Positions 37,801 to 50,494 are shown, counted from the stretch's first letter. The stretch is DNA of 64,000 nucleotides from Circinella umbellata (GCA_025093555.1 JAIWNF010000013.1:186001-250000), one strand, 5' to 3'. A program made the numbers and translations. The notes: a model not told the origin generated them from the sequence alone.

Positions 37801-39345
37801 AAACACGCGTAAGCATAGAGTCCCAGGAAGTATAGTTGACTATTTTTGATAGGCTTCATTCTTTTCAATGACCAATCACGAAGGGAAAGGATAGACTCGC
37901 CACATATTTTCCACAATTCGGTTCCAATAGGGAAGAAGATAACAGGACAAAGAATGGTGCACAAAAATAATCAGAATACAAATGAATTAGTAACGATTTT
38001 TATTTTTCGTGTTTTTCCCTTTTTTTCTTTAGTTTTCAAATGATTACCTTCATGACCAAGTCAAGTTGCCACGACATGATCGTTGGATGTCTTTATACAT
38101 GCCATATGAAGGAACCTAAGACCAAGTTTTCAACCTTCAAACTCATAATAAAGATTGTCCTGCAAAGCCTCAGTAGCAAGAGCATTCGATTAGCGAGTAG
38201 TTAATTTACTAGCCAGAGCATCCTTTTGATATGCTGTTAAAGAAGCAAGGATGAATGAATATGTGGTTAGTGAATTCAAATTGGTGGGAAAATTTCGCAG
38301 TCATATTTTCAGTTGATTAAAGGATTCGCATAAGTTGTATTTACGGAGTATAGAACGCTGGCATCAAGTTAGGCCTCTAACTTGCCATACTTTTTTTTTT
38401 CTTTTTAGTTATTGACTTTGTGAATTTACAATTAAGTTTTAATCGTGTTCCTTCTAACATTTGGTTTAAAAAGGTTAATTTTTTTACCTCATGGGATTTC
38501 AGAAAAAACAAAGAATTCTGTCAGTGGACGCTCAATGGTGCATTAAAAACTGAAGTACGTTAAGCCTAAAACAACGTGCATTGAATAGATATCGTAGTAT
38601 CATATACCGGTATTTGATGAGTGACCGTACTAGGTTGAAAGCCGACCTGGAGACCTGGAAGCAATCAAGTGATTACGTGATATTCTATATGGAACGTGAA
38701 CGCACCCAAAAGCAACTTAATTCATGTTCAACAATTGCAACCTACATCGAAAACATATTACAACAAGAAACGGATCGTCTCACAACTGACGACATTCAAC
38801 CACAACAACTAGTTTCTCCGTTGGTTCTTCTACTCGTCCAGAAATTGATACCATTCATGCTCCTCAAGATTGTACTTCTGCTCAAGAAAATGACCTCACT
38901 TCTGGTGAATCATCTACTTCCATTCCTACTGCTTCCATTTTCAGTGGCATAAAACCTATTCCACCTTGGGAATTTGCTGGTATGGATATCGCGAGTGCTT
39001 TCAACAACTAAAAGCTGGCTGTGAACGGAAAAACTGCTTCCAATTGAAACTCATATCCATGAAATACCAGCACTGTCAAACATCTTACTTTATGACCGAA
39101 CCAACATAGCAATTTGGTATTGGAATATATCCCAGAAGAAGTTCTCTTATCATTTCATAACTCTTTATTAGGTGAATGCTTGGACATGAATATATCTTGG
39201 ACTGACAATGAATACATCAAGGTGGCTCGTATCGTTGAAGAACTGACCAGAAAAATGAAAACAAAGACCCTAAGGAAGTGGCCGCGATGTTTCGTGTAGA
39301 CGCGTTGTTTCGATGAATAGGTAGACGAACTTAGTTTATATCTCA

Positions 39346-39589
39346 AGACCAAGATGGTCTAGGATGGTCTAAGTTAGTAGGGTAGTCGGGACCCCATGGG
39401 TCTACCTTGGTCTAAAATATAAGACCAAGTTAGTTAAAAAGGTTAAGACCAAATGGGTCTGAAAGTTTTGACCGAGGCCTTGGTCTGAGGCTGGTCGAAG
39501 TTGGACCCTAGTTGGTCTGAGGTTGGTCCAAGTTGGACCCCAAGTTGGACCTAGGTTGGACCCCAAGTTGGACCTAAATTGGACCCTAG
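39346..39589. repeat. GGACC/GGTCC minisatellite
   Basis: Dense degenerate tandem array of 8-16-bp units built on GTTGGACC(CCAA) and its complement GGTCTxAG. On the minus strand it reads as a repetitive peptide (NLGPTWGPTW), which is a by-product of the repeat. It interrupts the coding remnants of the 4.2-kb element. Confidence 0.75.
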
Positions 39590-40190
39590 CTGAATTGGAA
39601 TTACTGACCATGGCATCGGATTTAGATTACGCGAAACACTGTGTGATTTGGGGACTGATTTTGGCGTACGTTATATTACAAAAAAAAAAAAGAAAAAGTA
39701 ATTGTCGAATTTTCATTCTTATAAATGTTTTTTTGTTAGCATGAAGAAACTACCAATGAACTCCATCAAGATCAAGTCATCTATTGGTGAATGTGAACTG
39801 TGGAATACCTACTTTGATCCAATACTTTCAAGCATATTGGCTGATCCTGATAAAAACATCATTTTACGTTGGGCAAATGTGGAATGCGATGGAACAGCGT
39901 ACCAACGACCTGACGCGGCTGTTTCTACTATCAATCATTGGAATTTGGCAAAAGTCTTGGATTTGGTGAGGTGAAAAAATCACAACCGACATGCGACAAG
40001 TTTTCCCTCTGTCATGATCTACTTCGTTTGGCGGTCTTTTGCAAGGATACTCTTGATATCAACCCATTGAAAGCATCACTCTCGTTTCAGATTCATGGTA
40101 AGACGTAAAACGGGAAAAAATATATATATTACTCACATTTTATTCATTAGGCTTTGAAATCACATTTTTCTTGACTCGCTTGCGACATGA

Positions 40191-40414
40191 GAGCATGCCC
40201 AATGGACTCCCGAAAAATGAAATTTGCTAGATTTGGAGAACCAATTTGGAGATACATTGCCCCAACGGAGTCTCCAAATGAAAAGCTAAATCCATGAAAA
40301 CCCAAATTCAGAGTCAACATTCTCTAGATTACGGGAGCCTCTGGCTGATCTCCAAACACCCTTCTGTGCCTTTTAATAAAAAATCTTAATTTGGGGAGTC
40401 CGTTGGGCATGCTC
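40191..40414. mobile_element. 224-bp MITE with 3-bp TGA target duplication
   Basis: Left end GAGCATGCCCAATGGACTCC and the reverse complement of the right end GAGCATGCCCAACGGACTCC differ at one base over 20. TGA flanks both sides (40188-40190 and 40415-40417), and removing the element with one TGA leaves the surrounding codons in frame. A 3-bp duplication suggests the PIF/Harbinger group, although its usual target is TWA. It carries no gene. Confidence 0.85.
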
Positions 40415-40812
40415 TGACGGACTTTATATCAAACAAGAAATTGGCAACCTTACTTTTCCACGATCTGTTAATGAACTACCCGCCTTTGTCAATATGAAAA
40501 CTATGAGAGCTCTGTTACAAGTAACAGACGTGTTTTGGCGTCTCAGCAAAAAAGATGAAAAATGGCTCACTTCCTGGTCACGGCCCACTTTCCCTAGTAA
40601 TTATGAAGTACTGGATGCTAGCAAGGATATAGGAAACGAAGTTGTGCGGTTCGATTCGGTCAAGAATGAATGAGCTTTGTATTCCCACATTATTATCCTA
40701 TCGAGTATAGTTTTATCCATTCCCCTGTTATTTTCTTGATTCCAATAAAACGCTTATTGATATATTGTCTTCATGTATTTTTTTTACATTAAACATTATC
40801 ATACTCTGATAA

Positions 40813-41232
40813 CTTGGCAACAAATACAACCATCAATATCAACTGTCTCTCCAGCAAACATTTGCACTTTTGTAAAGTAGTAATGTGTGTTTTATGGAAT
40901 ACCGGCAATAACACAGTAATTAAGGGGACCTTTTCATTGTGGAACACAGTTCACTACTATTCCTTCTTTTTGTGTTTATATCATACTCTTATTTCCTATA
41001 CTTGTTATCTTGATAAAATAAATGAACAAAAATCTCATAATAGTATTAAAAAGCGTTGTTGATTATTGATAGATTGGAATTCTGTTCGAGAACGTTTTTG
41101 TTTAGAGGAAGGTTCGTGAATGTGATGTCATGCGCCAAATTGATAAGAACTCTACGCAACATCATAAAATTTCCCAATCCCAAAAATGAAACGTCCTTCC
41201 GCCAAAATGATAGTCCTCCCACCGCAAATTTA
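40813..41232 (-). repeat. Right inverted arm of the 4.2-kb element
   Basis: 420-bp arm, highly similar in reverse orientation to the left arm at 37069-37800, without the ~337-bp segment found there. Confidence 0.8.
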
Positions 41233-42533
41233 AAAAAAAAATTCACACGAGGAAAAAATATATGCATATGTATATTAACTATGTTCTATTTTTTGTTCTT
41301 ACCAAAAAAAAAAAAATGAAAAGTTTATACAGTTGTAATATCCTAATATATATATATGTATAAAAAAAAGTAAGCAGTTCCGAGGCAGAATTCCCACCGT
41401 TATTAATCGTTATCGCTTTACAACAAGGATTGAGCATGTAGTATTAGTAAGAGAAATAATAATGATGAGTCATCATAGTATTAACTACATTAAATACATT
41501 TTATATTAATTTAAAACAATCTATATTTATAGTTATTGCTATAACACATCATACATTCAATAGAGAAAGGATAAAAATAAATGTATCTATGTACACATGG
41601 TAACTAGATAGCCCTATGATATCCATGACAACAAAAAGGCAAACGTCCATTTTGCTGACTAGAATTAGATAAATTTTTATGCAAGGATAAATATGCTTTG
41701 ACTGTTAAACTGTTATTACACTACTGCTTTACTTACATGTTGTAATCGAATAGTTGTTTTTTATCGTATGTATATATGATAATAATAATCTAGACCCCGC
41801 ATTAATATAACACTATTACTACAACCGCTATTTTTTCTAGCTTGTCTGGGAATATGCAAGTAATCAATTTAATCACACAGAAAAAAATGAGCAGGTAAAA
41901 GGTTGCAAAGGCAACCACTATGCTACTATTTGTTGATTCTTTTTCTTTATGTCTATAACTCTTACTGTGCTGTCAAATCATCAATAAACAAAGCCAAGAA
42001 TTCTGTGTGATTGAAATATAATAAATAATTATAATAATTTGTTAGGAACTTATTATATTTACTGCTAATGAATCAATAGCCACTATTAGCTTAATGAAAA
42101 TAATAGGTAACATCATTTGAAGTTGCTATCACGTTTGCATGATTGATTTTGAAGTTGAGATTTTATCAGCTATTAGTATGCTAGTTATAATTTTTTCTTT
42201 ATTATCAATAATAAATTCAAGTAATACTAACACATCAATTTATTTCAAAAACTAGTTTTTTTCTTGTATTGAGAATAATGGATCCCAAGAAATATATTTC
42301 CAAGAGAGAAAAGAAAAGGGGTACATTACTGTTGATTGAATTATTATGCCCTCGACAAAAGAAATTATTTATCCTTGCTGGATTTTAATACCCGCCAAGC
42401 TTTTTTAATACACACCTCCAAAAACTTGGCTGTTAATAATACGTACACACTCTACTATTATTATTACCTCTCCAAACTTGGCACTTCATATTTTTTTTTT
42501 CCTTTTTATTCAATTTCATATAATAGTTGAAAT
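41233..42533. other. Intergenic region upstream of sorting nexin 4
   Basis: 1.3 kb of AT-rich sequence between the mobile element and the sorting nexin gene. No gene supported; the last few hundred bases presumably hold the sorting nexin promoter. Confidence 0.5.
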
Positions 42534-45319
42534 ATGAGTGACGAGTATGAAAATGTAGAATGGAATGTTCATGCGACTTCGGATGCTTATACCCCACAAG
42601 TTGAAGGCGACGATCCATTATCTGCTTTTAGTAGCAGTAACGGATATCAAAATAAAAACGATAATAACAATGTCGGTCAAATGGTACATGATATATTTTA
42701 GATTCTATTAATAAGAATAAGAATAAAAACAATTATATATATATAAGGCAGGGGACTGACAATGACTGTTTAAAAGAAAGGCTTCATGTCTATTAATGGA
42801 CATTATGACAATTCACCATCTTCACCAACATTACCTACAACTCCATCTTTTATGCCGACCGTTAACAATGGATCACAAACAACAACAATAAAATCAGCGA
42901 CTACTCCAACTGCAACATTACCAACTATCAATCGAAAAGAAAATGATATTACAACTTCTTCTTCTTCTTCTTCTTATTCTTCTCCTTCTTCAATGATACC
43001 TGATACCCATTATACTAATAGTTCAACACTTGACAACAACCATTATCCATACCAAAAAAGTCCATTTTCTACTACTTCTGGTTCTTCTTCATCTATTCCG
43101 AGTGAACCTTTTGTAGCAAAACCAATGGTCATTAGCATTGCTGATCCACAGAAGCATACAGATGGTGCTCAAGGAACTTTTATTACATATCTTATTACTA
43201 CTGTCGTATGTATAAAAAAAGTTAAATAATTAGCTGATTTGATCTTCACTTATTCGGGATCTACCTAAAGAAAGGATGTGACTATTAGTGTGTGTGTGTG
43301 TGTGTGCGAGAGAGAGACAATTATATAAACAGGCGGTATTAGTAGCGTGTATATTATGTTCAACAATAATGATGATAACAAAAGATATAGACTATTAATT
43401 AATTGAATGCATAATTAGACATCGCTTGATACTTTTGCATCTGCTCAACCTAGATCTGTTCGGCGGAGATTTCAAGACTTTGTATGGCTGCATAATGCTC
43501 TTTTATTAGAATACCCTGCTGCTATCGTGCCGCCATTGCCTGAAAAGCATCGTTTAGGTAAAATCTCCCCATATACATATATACTTATATCTATACATAT
43601 GATACAATTATTACATATAATAATAAACTTATTTTTTTGTATAAAAATATGTCTCTATGTACGTATGCGTATATTATTAGAATATATCAAAGGAGATCGA
43701 TTTAGCTCTGAGTTTATTGACAGACGAAAAATGAGGTAAAGTTTATTTGTTTTGAAATCATATAACATTAATGGACACTAATATTATCCTTTTTTTTTAG
43801 TTTACAATGGTTTTTGAATCGAATAGCTCGTCATCCAGAGATACAACAATCTCAATCTGTTCGCGTATTTCTTGAATCAGGAGATTTTGTAAGTTCTTGT
43901 CATATTATTATTGTTATTGGGCGTGGGATATAGTATTGATATTTTTTTTCCTAATTTAGAGAAATGACAAACGGATGCAATCCCGAAAGGTGCCGCCAGC
44001 TGCTTCTGTTCTGGATACATTAAGTGATACGTTACTCAATGCTTTTAGTAAAATTAAAAAACCCGATGAACGATTTGTTGATATGAAAGAAACAGTGGAT
44101 AAATTAGAAGATAATTTAAATACTGTAGAACAACTCTATTCAAGAATTGGGAAACGACAAAGCGGTTAGTTTAGTTGATTTAAAACCTTTTGTTTAGATG
44201 AAGAGTATAAACCTATTTTGTTTTCGAAAGTCTCTAAACGAAAAAGAAAAAATGTATTTAAGATTTACAACAGGATTATGCTAGTTTTGGGCAAGGTATA
44301 CAAGGACTTTCCACTCTGGAAACCGGTATATCAAAACAATTACAAGGATTTGCTGATGTTACGGAAAAATATGAAAAGTCAATGAAGAAGATGGTAAACA
44401 GTGTTACTATTATTAAAGAGAGAAAAAAGAAGGAGATCTGTATAATTGAATAATTATTCTTTATAAATATCAATATATTAGAATCATGACGAAGATTTAC
44501 TGTATCTGAATGATGTGCATGAATTATTAGCGTATTGTCATGCAGCCAAGGTATATATTTCATATTTATAGAATATTTATATATGTGAAGACGAAATAAA
44601 AGTAGTGTTTCGAATGACCGGGATGATTGATGATATATTTTAACACATTACTATTATAGACAACTTTGAGAGCAAGAGACCAAAAGCAGTTAGATTTTGA
44701 AGAATTATCAGCTTATTTGGATCGAACGAGACAAGAACGTGAAAGGACCCTGAATCCTGGACGGCATTTGGATGGAGGAGTTAATATTAGTGAATTAGTA
44801 ACTGATAAAATTAATGAAGTTCGAGGTATCGATATGGTGCGTGCAAGAAGAGAAAAATTAGTTCGATTAGAACGAAAAATAAAAGAGGTATTTATACATA
44901 TATATTAGATTAAAAGTGAAAACAAAAACTCGTATAATAATTTATTTATATGTATCATGATATTTATTAGTTGGAAAGCGAAGTTGCTAATGCAAACGAT
45001 GAATCGAATGCCTTTAACAAACAAGTTATTAAAGAATTTGAATTGTTTCAACAAGCAAAAACTGAGGAAATGAAACAAGGTCTGGTTGCCTATGCTGATT
45101 CTCATATAAAGTTTTATGAAACGGTAAGAGTTCTTGAAAAAAAATAGATAATTAAAAAATATATTGAAGATAGAAAAGTTAATCAATTTTTTTTTGTAAC
45201 TTTATATGTATACATAGGGTGTTTCTATATGGGAAAGTATATTACCCACATTGGAAAGTATAAAAATTGAGGATGGTCATAAAGAGGATGAAGGAGATGA
45301 AGGAGAAAGATCAAGTTGA
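42534..45319 (+). CDS. SNX4: Sorting nexin-4 (PX-BAR protein)
   Basis: Eleven exons (42534-42683, 42777-43205, 43419-43557, 43681-43735, 43801-43888, 43960-44164, 44263-44393, 44482-44550, 44660-44887, 44971-45123, 45218-45319) give 582 aa. After a Ser/Thr/Pro-rich N-terminus comes the PX domain (about 164-275), with ISIADPQKHTDGAQGTFITY, the phosphoinositide-binding VRRRFQDFVWLHNALLLEYP and PPLPEKHRLEYIKGDRFSSE, FIDRRKMSLQWFLNRIARHP. A long helical BAR region follows (from about residue 300) with KETVDKLEDNLNTVEQLYSR, ETGISKQLQGFADVTEKYEK and QAKTEEMKQGLVAYADSHIK. Snx4/Atg24 binds PI3P, retrieves cargo from endosomes to the Golgi and serves selective autophagy. The first donor (GTACAT) is weak; an alternative start at 42786 would shorten only the disordered N-terminus. 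Confidence 0.9.
43288..43317 (+). repeat. (GT)n then (GA)n microsatellite in a sorting-nexin intron
   Basis: Nine to ten GT units followed by about four GA units in the second intron. Confidence 0.85.
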
Positions 45320-48300
45320 ATAGCTTATATATAGTAAAAGAAATACAGCTGGTTTTTGTTTTGTTTTTTTCGGTTCAATTATATTTGTTATTTTTTTAGA
45401 CATGTGAAATGGTGTTTTTCATTTTTCTTTATTTTTTAACAAAGACAATCAGCATGTTGACTTACTGTTTGGTCCTCTTTCTCCTCCTTTCTATTTCTTT
45501 ATTTGTTTTCAAATAAAAGAGTAAATATATATTTGTTTCCTATTATTATCAAAGAAAAGACCTTTTTGGTATTTACTACGTACCATTGATAGAGACTGTT
45601 CATTATGCAGTATGATATCATGTAAATGTTAGATTGTCAAACCCAAAACTACTTTCTACCTAGATAGATGTAGATAGGATAATATGCAATAGATCATACA
45701 CTTTCTTGACGTTATGTCTGCATATATATATATATATAACTAGGTACGTATTCAAATCTTATTTTAGCAGTATACGTACCAATTAAAATATATTTCCCAC
45801 AGAAATCAATGAGACATTTTAGACAGCAAATAAAACTTCTGAATTGACAAATACAGTACTGAAAAATCATGATGTATCAGGTAGAACTTTTTTATTGATG
45901 AAACATTGACCATTTCACTCGAAATAATAGACTCATTAAAATAAAGTGTAATAAGTACGTACGACAGTTTTTACTCACAATCTGTATACGTTTATAGAAA
46001 CATATAAGCTACTCTATATTGAAAAGAAATCTAGTTTTGAATTATATACGTAAATATCATCCACTGTTTTGAAATAACATGGTGGTAGCTGGTAGTAGTA
46101 TCAAAGTTGTAAACAAAGATGCTATGATACGTACATCAATTAGGCATGCAAAAGAATTTAAAGAATGGTAATGTTATTTATGTTATATATGCGATATTGA
46201 AGTGATAGTTAATATAGCAAATGTGGTTTATCAGCAAATCGCGAAAAATTGAACTCGACTTATGTTTCCACTCTTTCAGAATTTTGTATAATGCTTTTTT
46301 TTAGCCATACTGTATATTTAGCAAACCATCAGTGAGATATATTTGCTGTTATCATACTCAGTAGTGATAGTTCATCCAGTTCCATGGCAAGAAATGTTTT
46401 CCACGAAAGTCTTCATTTCCTAAAAATGAAGAACCTCACCGCCTTCACAAAAACAAGTGGCTTATTTGATCAATTCATGAATACTAGTAACATGATTAAA
46501 GAAAAAGGATATATTATTTCAATCCAACTCAAATATTTGGACGGCTATGTGCGTAATGTCACACATGTAAAACTTAAAGGATAAAAGGAGCTCACTCATT
46601 AGCTTGACATAGAAAAAGAAACAGCGGAAATGAGTTATATTAAAGAATTTATTTATTTTTCTTGACAGGTAGAGATATTAAAAAAATAGGTACTATTGTC
46701 TACCATTAGACAAGCATCTTATTTAATCAGATTAAAGTGTGGCTTGTGTGGTAGTAATGGAATATTCCATCGAAAATAGAAGAAAAATAAAAAGGGGAGG
46801 TCTTCGGCATTAATTGCATCCAAACTAGGTTTAGTCTTTTATACACGTAATCTTTGATATAATTTGACTTTTTGGCTTCGCCAATGAGATTTTTCGTTCA
46901 TAAGGAAAGTCAATATAGACTTTTGATGAACAGGGTGATTTTTGTTAGATTAGTGTGGTGTTTCATTATTCAGTATAGTATTCAAAGACTTTACCAAGAA
47001 CAAAAAAAGTTATTAAAATGACAACTATATTTTTTCCATACTAATAACATATTTACCAAAGTACTTTTGAGCATTTCGAATATAACCTTTACAGTGTTTG
47101 GCAGTGACTACCTTCGATGTTTCTTGAATGCAGGTGAAAGAACTCGTTTTTTTTCAAGTACAATTTTGCATATCATACATCTTTTTTTATATACACTCTT
47201 TTATGGGATTCAAATAAAAAGCGACGTAAACATGGTCATGGATCGCTTGAGAACCTTAGCAGCTTTATAGATACGTAGTGACACTATATATCTGTCTCAT
47301 TCACAATGAGAACTGAAAGCTAAACGACATACTAAAAAATCTTTTCTAATGAGTTGGTCTGCGTCCTATAGGTTTTAACGAAATGGATTGAAAATGAAGC
47401 TTGTGGCTGCTTACCTGGAATCCGGAGTAGAACAGTATTCGACTTACAGGCGAACAATCTCATCCTATTGAGAATTTTGTTGAAGAATAGATGCAAAAGA
47501 CGAGCTTTGTAAACATTCGAGAGTCTGCGAGAAAAAAATAAGAACATATACAGTGCAACTTTATTAATCAGCGAGTGCAACACAATGCTTTACCTTCCTA
47601 ACCAGAAATAAATATAGTCCCACGAGTGAATACATTAAGGACGCACAGCACACCTTTGAGGCAACCGACAACAAACGCATCTGTACTGCCCCAGCATTGC
47701 AAAGCACATCTTTGAAGCAGCTGATAAACAAACGCATCTTTACTAATACTGTGTATTCATTCATCCAGCTTTCTAGCTCGCCTTTAAGTTTTGAATAGAT
47801 AAAGATAGAACATAAATTAGAATATATACAACTTTATTAGTCGTCGAGTTCAACACAACTCTTGACCTTGGTAATCCAACGAGTGAGTACATCAAGATCA
47901 CGCAGTATTTAAATTCTTATATGGTCCCTGTTTTAACTTGATCACTCTATCCCCCTCCACGTTTTAGGTCAGTGGTAAGAGAGTTGAGTATACGACCGAA
48001 AAGGTTTTGTAAATAAAATATTTTTTATTTTTCAAGAAGTTATCTTTTCTGAACATGATAGTTTTATGAAAAAAAAAGAGTGGGAACAATAAAAAATAAA
48101 GGAAACGCATTTATCCATGAGTCTGTTCCCTCTGACATTAAAAAATTAAAAGTAATGATTTTGGCAGGACACACCTTTGAAGTGATTGATCGCTCATTCA
48201 ACCACAGAGAATTGTTTTTGTTGTTATGCATGATCATACACATATTTCTGCTCTTAGATAATAATGCAGCACTGTACGTATTTCTTGTTCTCAAACGGCC

Positions 48301-48483
48301 TTTGTTGATCGATTACCTGATTCTTTAACCAAGAAAAAAATGACAAAGTTGTCCTGACTGCTCTTTCTCTTTTTTTTTTTGCTTTCCACCACCCATTACC
48401 TTATTTTCCAGATTCACTGTTGTGTAGCTTGATAAATTCACTTCTTCCTCTGCCTTTTTTTTTCCCTTTATTATAATTAAATT
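45320..48483. other. Gene-poor AT-rich region
   Basis: 3.2 kb without a supported gene. Short patches of higher GC (46380-46590, 46880-47280, 47330-47910) carry broken reading frames and duplicated modules and look like worn transposon remains of unknown family. Confidence 0.5.
47556..47913. repeat. Diverged duplicated modules
   Basis: A ~90-bp module beginning CAACTTTATTA and including CGAGTG, ACACAA and GAGTxxxTACATxAAG occurs at 47556 and again at 47829. Between them a second pair of ~50-bp units (ACCTTTGAGGCAACCGAC... and ATCTTTGAAGCAGCTGAT..., both followed by AAACGCATCT) lies in tandem. These are old direct duplications. Confidence 0.6.
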
Positions 48484-50494
48484 ATGGGTCGCTCGAGAAA
48501 CCACCCTTTACATGGTTCTATTAATGGACACAATAGCAGCGATGAGGAATTTGATATTATTGCAAATAGACCGAAATGTTCAAAACGAAGCAATAGTCGC
48601 GAAAGACGACAAGAAGAGCAGCGCGAGCAGGAACGGTACCAACAGCAAGAATCCCAGAACTTAGATATTGACAACAGGAACAGTCAATGGGAACATGTAA
48701 ATGACATGTTTAAACAAAATCATGGAAGCGACGGTAGCGATAAAGGGAATGAAGAACCAGTATCACAAAGGCGCCCTTATAAAACGCACCGCTTGAGCAA
48801 AAAGGAACGCTTTAATACTAGCTGGATAGATTTGCTTCCAAAGCTCAAAAATTCATATCTTGGTGGCATTGTTAGGGTCCCAATTAATATCCAATCATTG
48901 GATACATCAGCAATGCCTGATTGTACTTGCGATACAAAACACAAGGGACAGAGAACAGTTACTTGCATCTTTTCTTGTGGTAAGCATCTATGTTTAGAGA
49001 AAATATTAAGCGATCAAATACTGACACATAACATATTTTGGGTTTAGGGGTACGTCAACATACTTTTCAACATTGTAATAACTGTCCCAATGAGTAGCTT
49101 CCTTTCCTGTTGTACTTCTCGAAAAGCATCTTTTCCCGACTAAACTCCCACCAACACAAAGGTGGCAATCCATATTGAAGTAATTCGACGCTGCCAAAAT
49201 ATGAGATTGGTCGATCAACATTATTTTTGGATTGATGAAAGCTGACTATGAAAAAAAACGTACGCATTATTATAATAAGAACAGATCTACCATTAAGAAT
49301 AGTTATTGAATTTATGAAATAATGTCATATTGCTAATTTGATACCATATAGAATTGTAAACGTCTTATAACGGCTGCCACAGATAGCTACTGTAAAGGGT
49401 GGAAATCCCTATCAAAAGCAGGTTCAAGAAATATGTTTGTTTCAACTTCTGGTGTTTTTGCAGCACTATGTTCTCGCCATGATTTTGTTTTGGGACTTAT
49501 GGATATGCAAACGACTGGAGAAAAGTAATTTACTTGAAATTGATATATTATTCAAAGGAAGGATAAACGTAATAATTTGATAACTATATTCTAGAGTCGA
49601 GTATCCGTTGAGCATCTTGAACGAGTTTAAAGAGGCCTACGACACGAACATATACATTGCATATGATGTCTCATGCAAACTTGGCAAAGTCATTGAGGTA
49701 CGTATGTATTTTTAAAACTGATCAATTATAGACTCTTTGATTCTAACTCTTTGTTAAAAGTATACTGAAAAGGTATCTGATCTGAAGGAAGCACCATTGA
49801 CCACCGGTGCTTTCTATATTTATGGTCATGAAGTTTCGTGCTAAGCACAATATCATCCAAAGCCGATCCATAACCTTGGTTTAATTGACGGTGAAAGTCT
49901 CGAACAATTCTGGTCTTTTATGAGTCTGTTCGTCATACCAACACGTTATATGACAGAGTTCAATCGCCATCTTTTTTTGAACTTACTAGTAAACCGTTAT
50001 CATGAACAAAAGTTCAAAGCACTTGATAACTAAATATCACTTGATGATCTAGTTACGGTTAGGCAATATTAATCTCTTTAACTTACCTTAGGACGAACAA
50101 TTCTGAAGAAGTATAAAAAAGCAAACGGAATACTTCATGAAACAAATAATTAATTGATAGGCTACAATGTCCAATTACTTCAAGAAGAATGGAACGAATA
50201 TGCAGATTCCCTTCGCCAGACTGCAAGTTCTGTTTTGAGAAGTCATAATTATTCTTGGTGATAATTTAGGAGGGGGGAGATATAACGACAAAACAAAGGT
50301 TTGAGCACATATAAGCTAACATAACTTGAATTATAAATGCTACGTAGGTCAAATTAAAACAAACAGAAAACCAGATTGTTTCGTATCTTGATTCAGGTGA
50401 TTACAATACTTCATCCGATAACTCTGGATCTCACATTACAACCAAAAGAAAACCCGAAAGACAAAGAAAGATATCTAACGTGAATTTTATGTAA
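48484..50494 (+). pseudogene. KDZ (Kyakuja-Dileera-Zisupton) transposase, inactivated
   Basis: Exon 1 (48484-48979) encodes a charged N-terminus and CxC-like cysteines (PDCTCDTKHKGQRTVTCIFS). The following part up to about 49350 has no continuous frame. Conserved transposase blocks then appear: SGVFAALCSRHDFVLGLMDM, the YDIAC-like AYDVSCKLGKVIE, a YHP block and LIDGESLEQFWSFMSLF. The order R/CSRH, GE(K), YDxxCK, YHP, DGE-x-x-E-x-W is that of KDZ DNA transposases, which are common in fungi. An in-frame TAA just upstream of the YHP block (within YGHEVSC-stop-AQYHP), plus the broken middle, make the copy non-functional. The tail has KRKPERQRKISNVNF before the final stop. Confidence 0.75.

Larger units (their letters stand above)
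38581..40673 (+). pseudogene. Broken gene of a mucoralean repeat-protein family inside the 4.2-kb element
   Basis: Coding remnants in plus orientation. An N-terminal piece (38581-38952) has RLKADLETWKQSSDYVIFYM. A later exon-like piece (39702-40108) has SIGECELWNTYFDPILSSIL, NIILRWANVE, RPDAA, then DKFSLCHDLLRLAVFCKDTL and LKASLSFQIH followed by a GTAAGA donor. A final piece resumes at about 40151 with GFEITFFLTRLRH and, after the nested MITE, DGLYIKQEIGNLTFPRSVNE to a TGA at 40671-40673. I recognise the LRWxNVE...RPDA...CHDLLRLxVF...FQxHG signature from a protein family repeated in mucoralean genomes; its function is unknown to me. The MITE introduces an immediate stop and other parts lack a continuous frame, so the copy is dead. 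Confidence 0.6.
37069..41232. mobile_element. 4.2-kb element with long terminal inverted arms and a decayed mucoralean-type gene
   Basis: The left arm and the reverse complement of the right arm are closely similar from outer end (TTAAATTTGC) to inner end (CTTGGCAAC/GTTGCCAAG), with the same series of words such as TTTTGGCGGAAGGACG, CAATTTGGCGCATGAC and GGAGAGACAGTTGATATTGA. Between the arms lies a decayed gene, a GGACC-type minisatellite and a second, nested MITE. Long arms suggest a foldback or MULE-like class, but I cannot see a clear target duplication next to the outer ends, so class is open. Confidence 0.75.

Noticed and set aside
39402..39611. Repetitive peptide (NLGPTWGPTW units) on the minus strand
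   Set aside because: A direct reading of the GGACC minisatellite without start context or flanking conserved sequence.
46384..46584. 66-codon frame in a slightly GC-richer patch
   Set aside because: Could be a transposon scrap, but no family feature and no continuation in either direction; not called as a gene.
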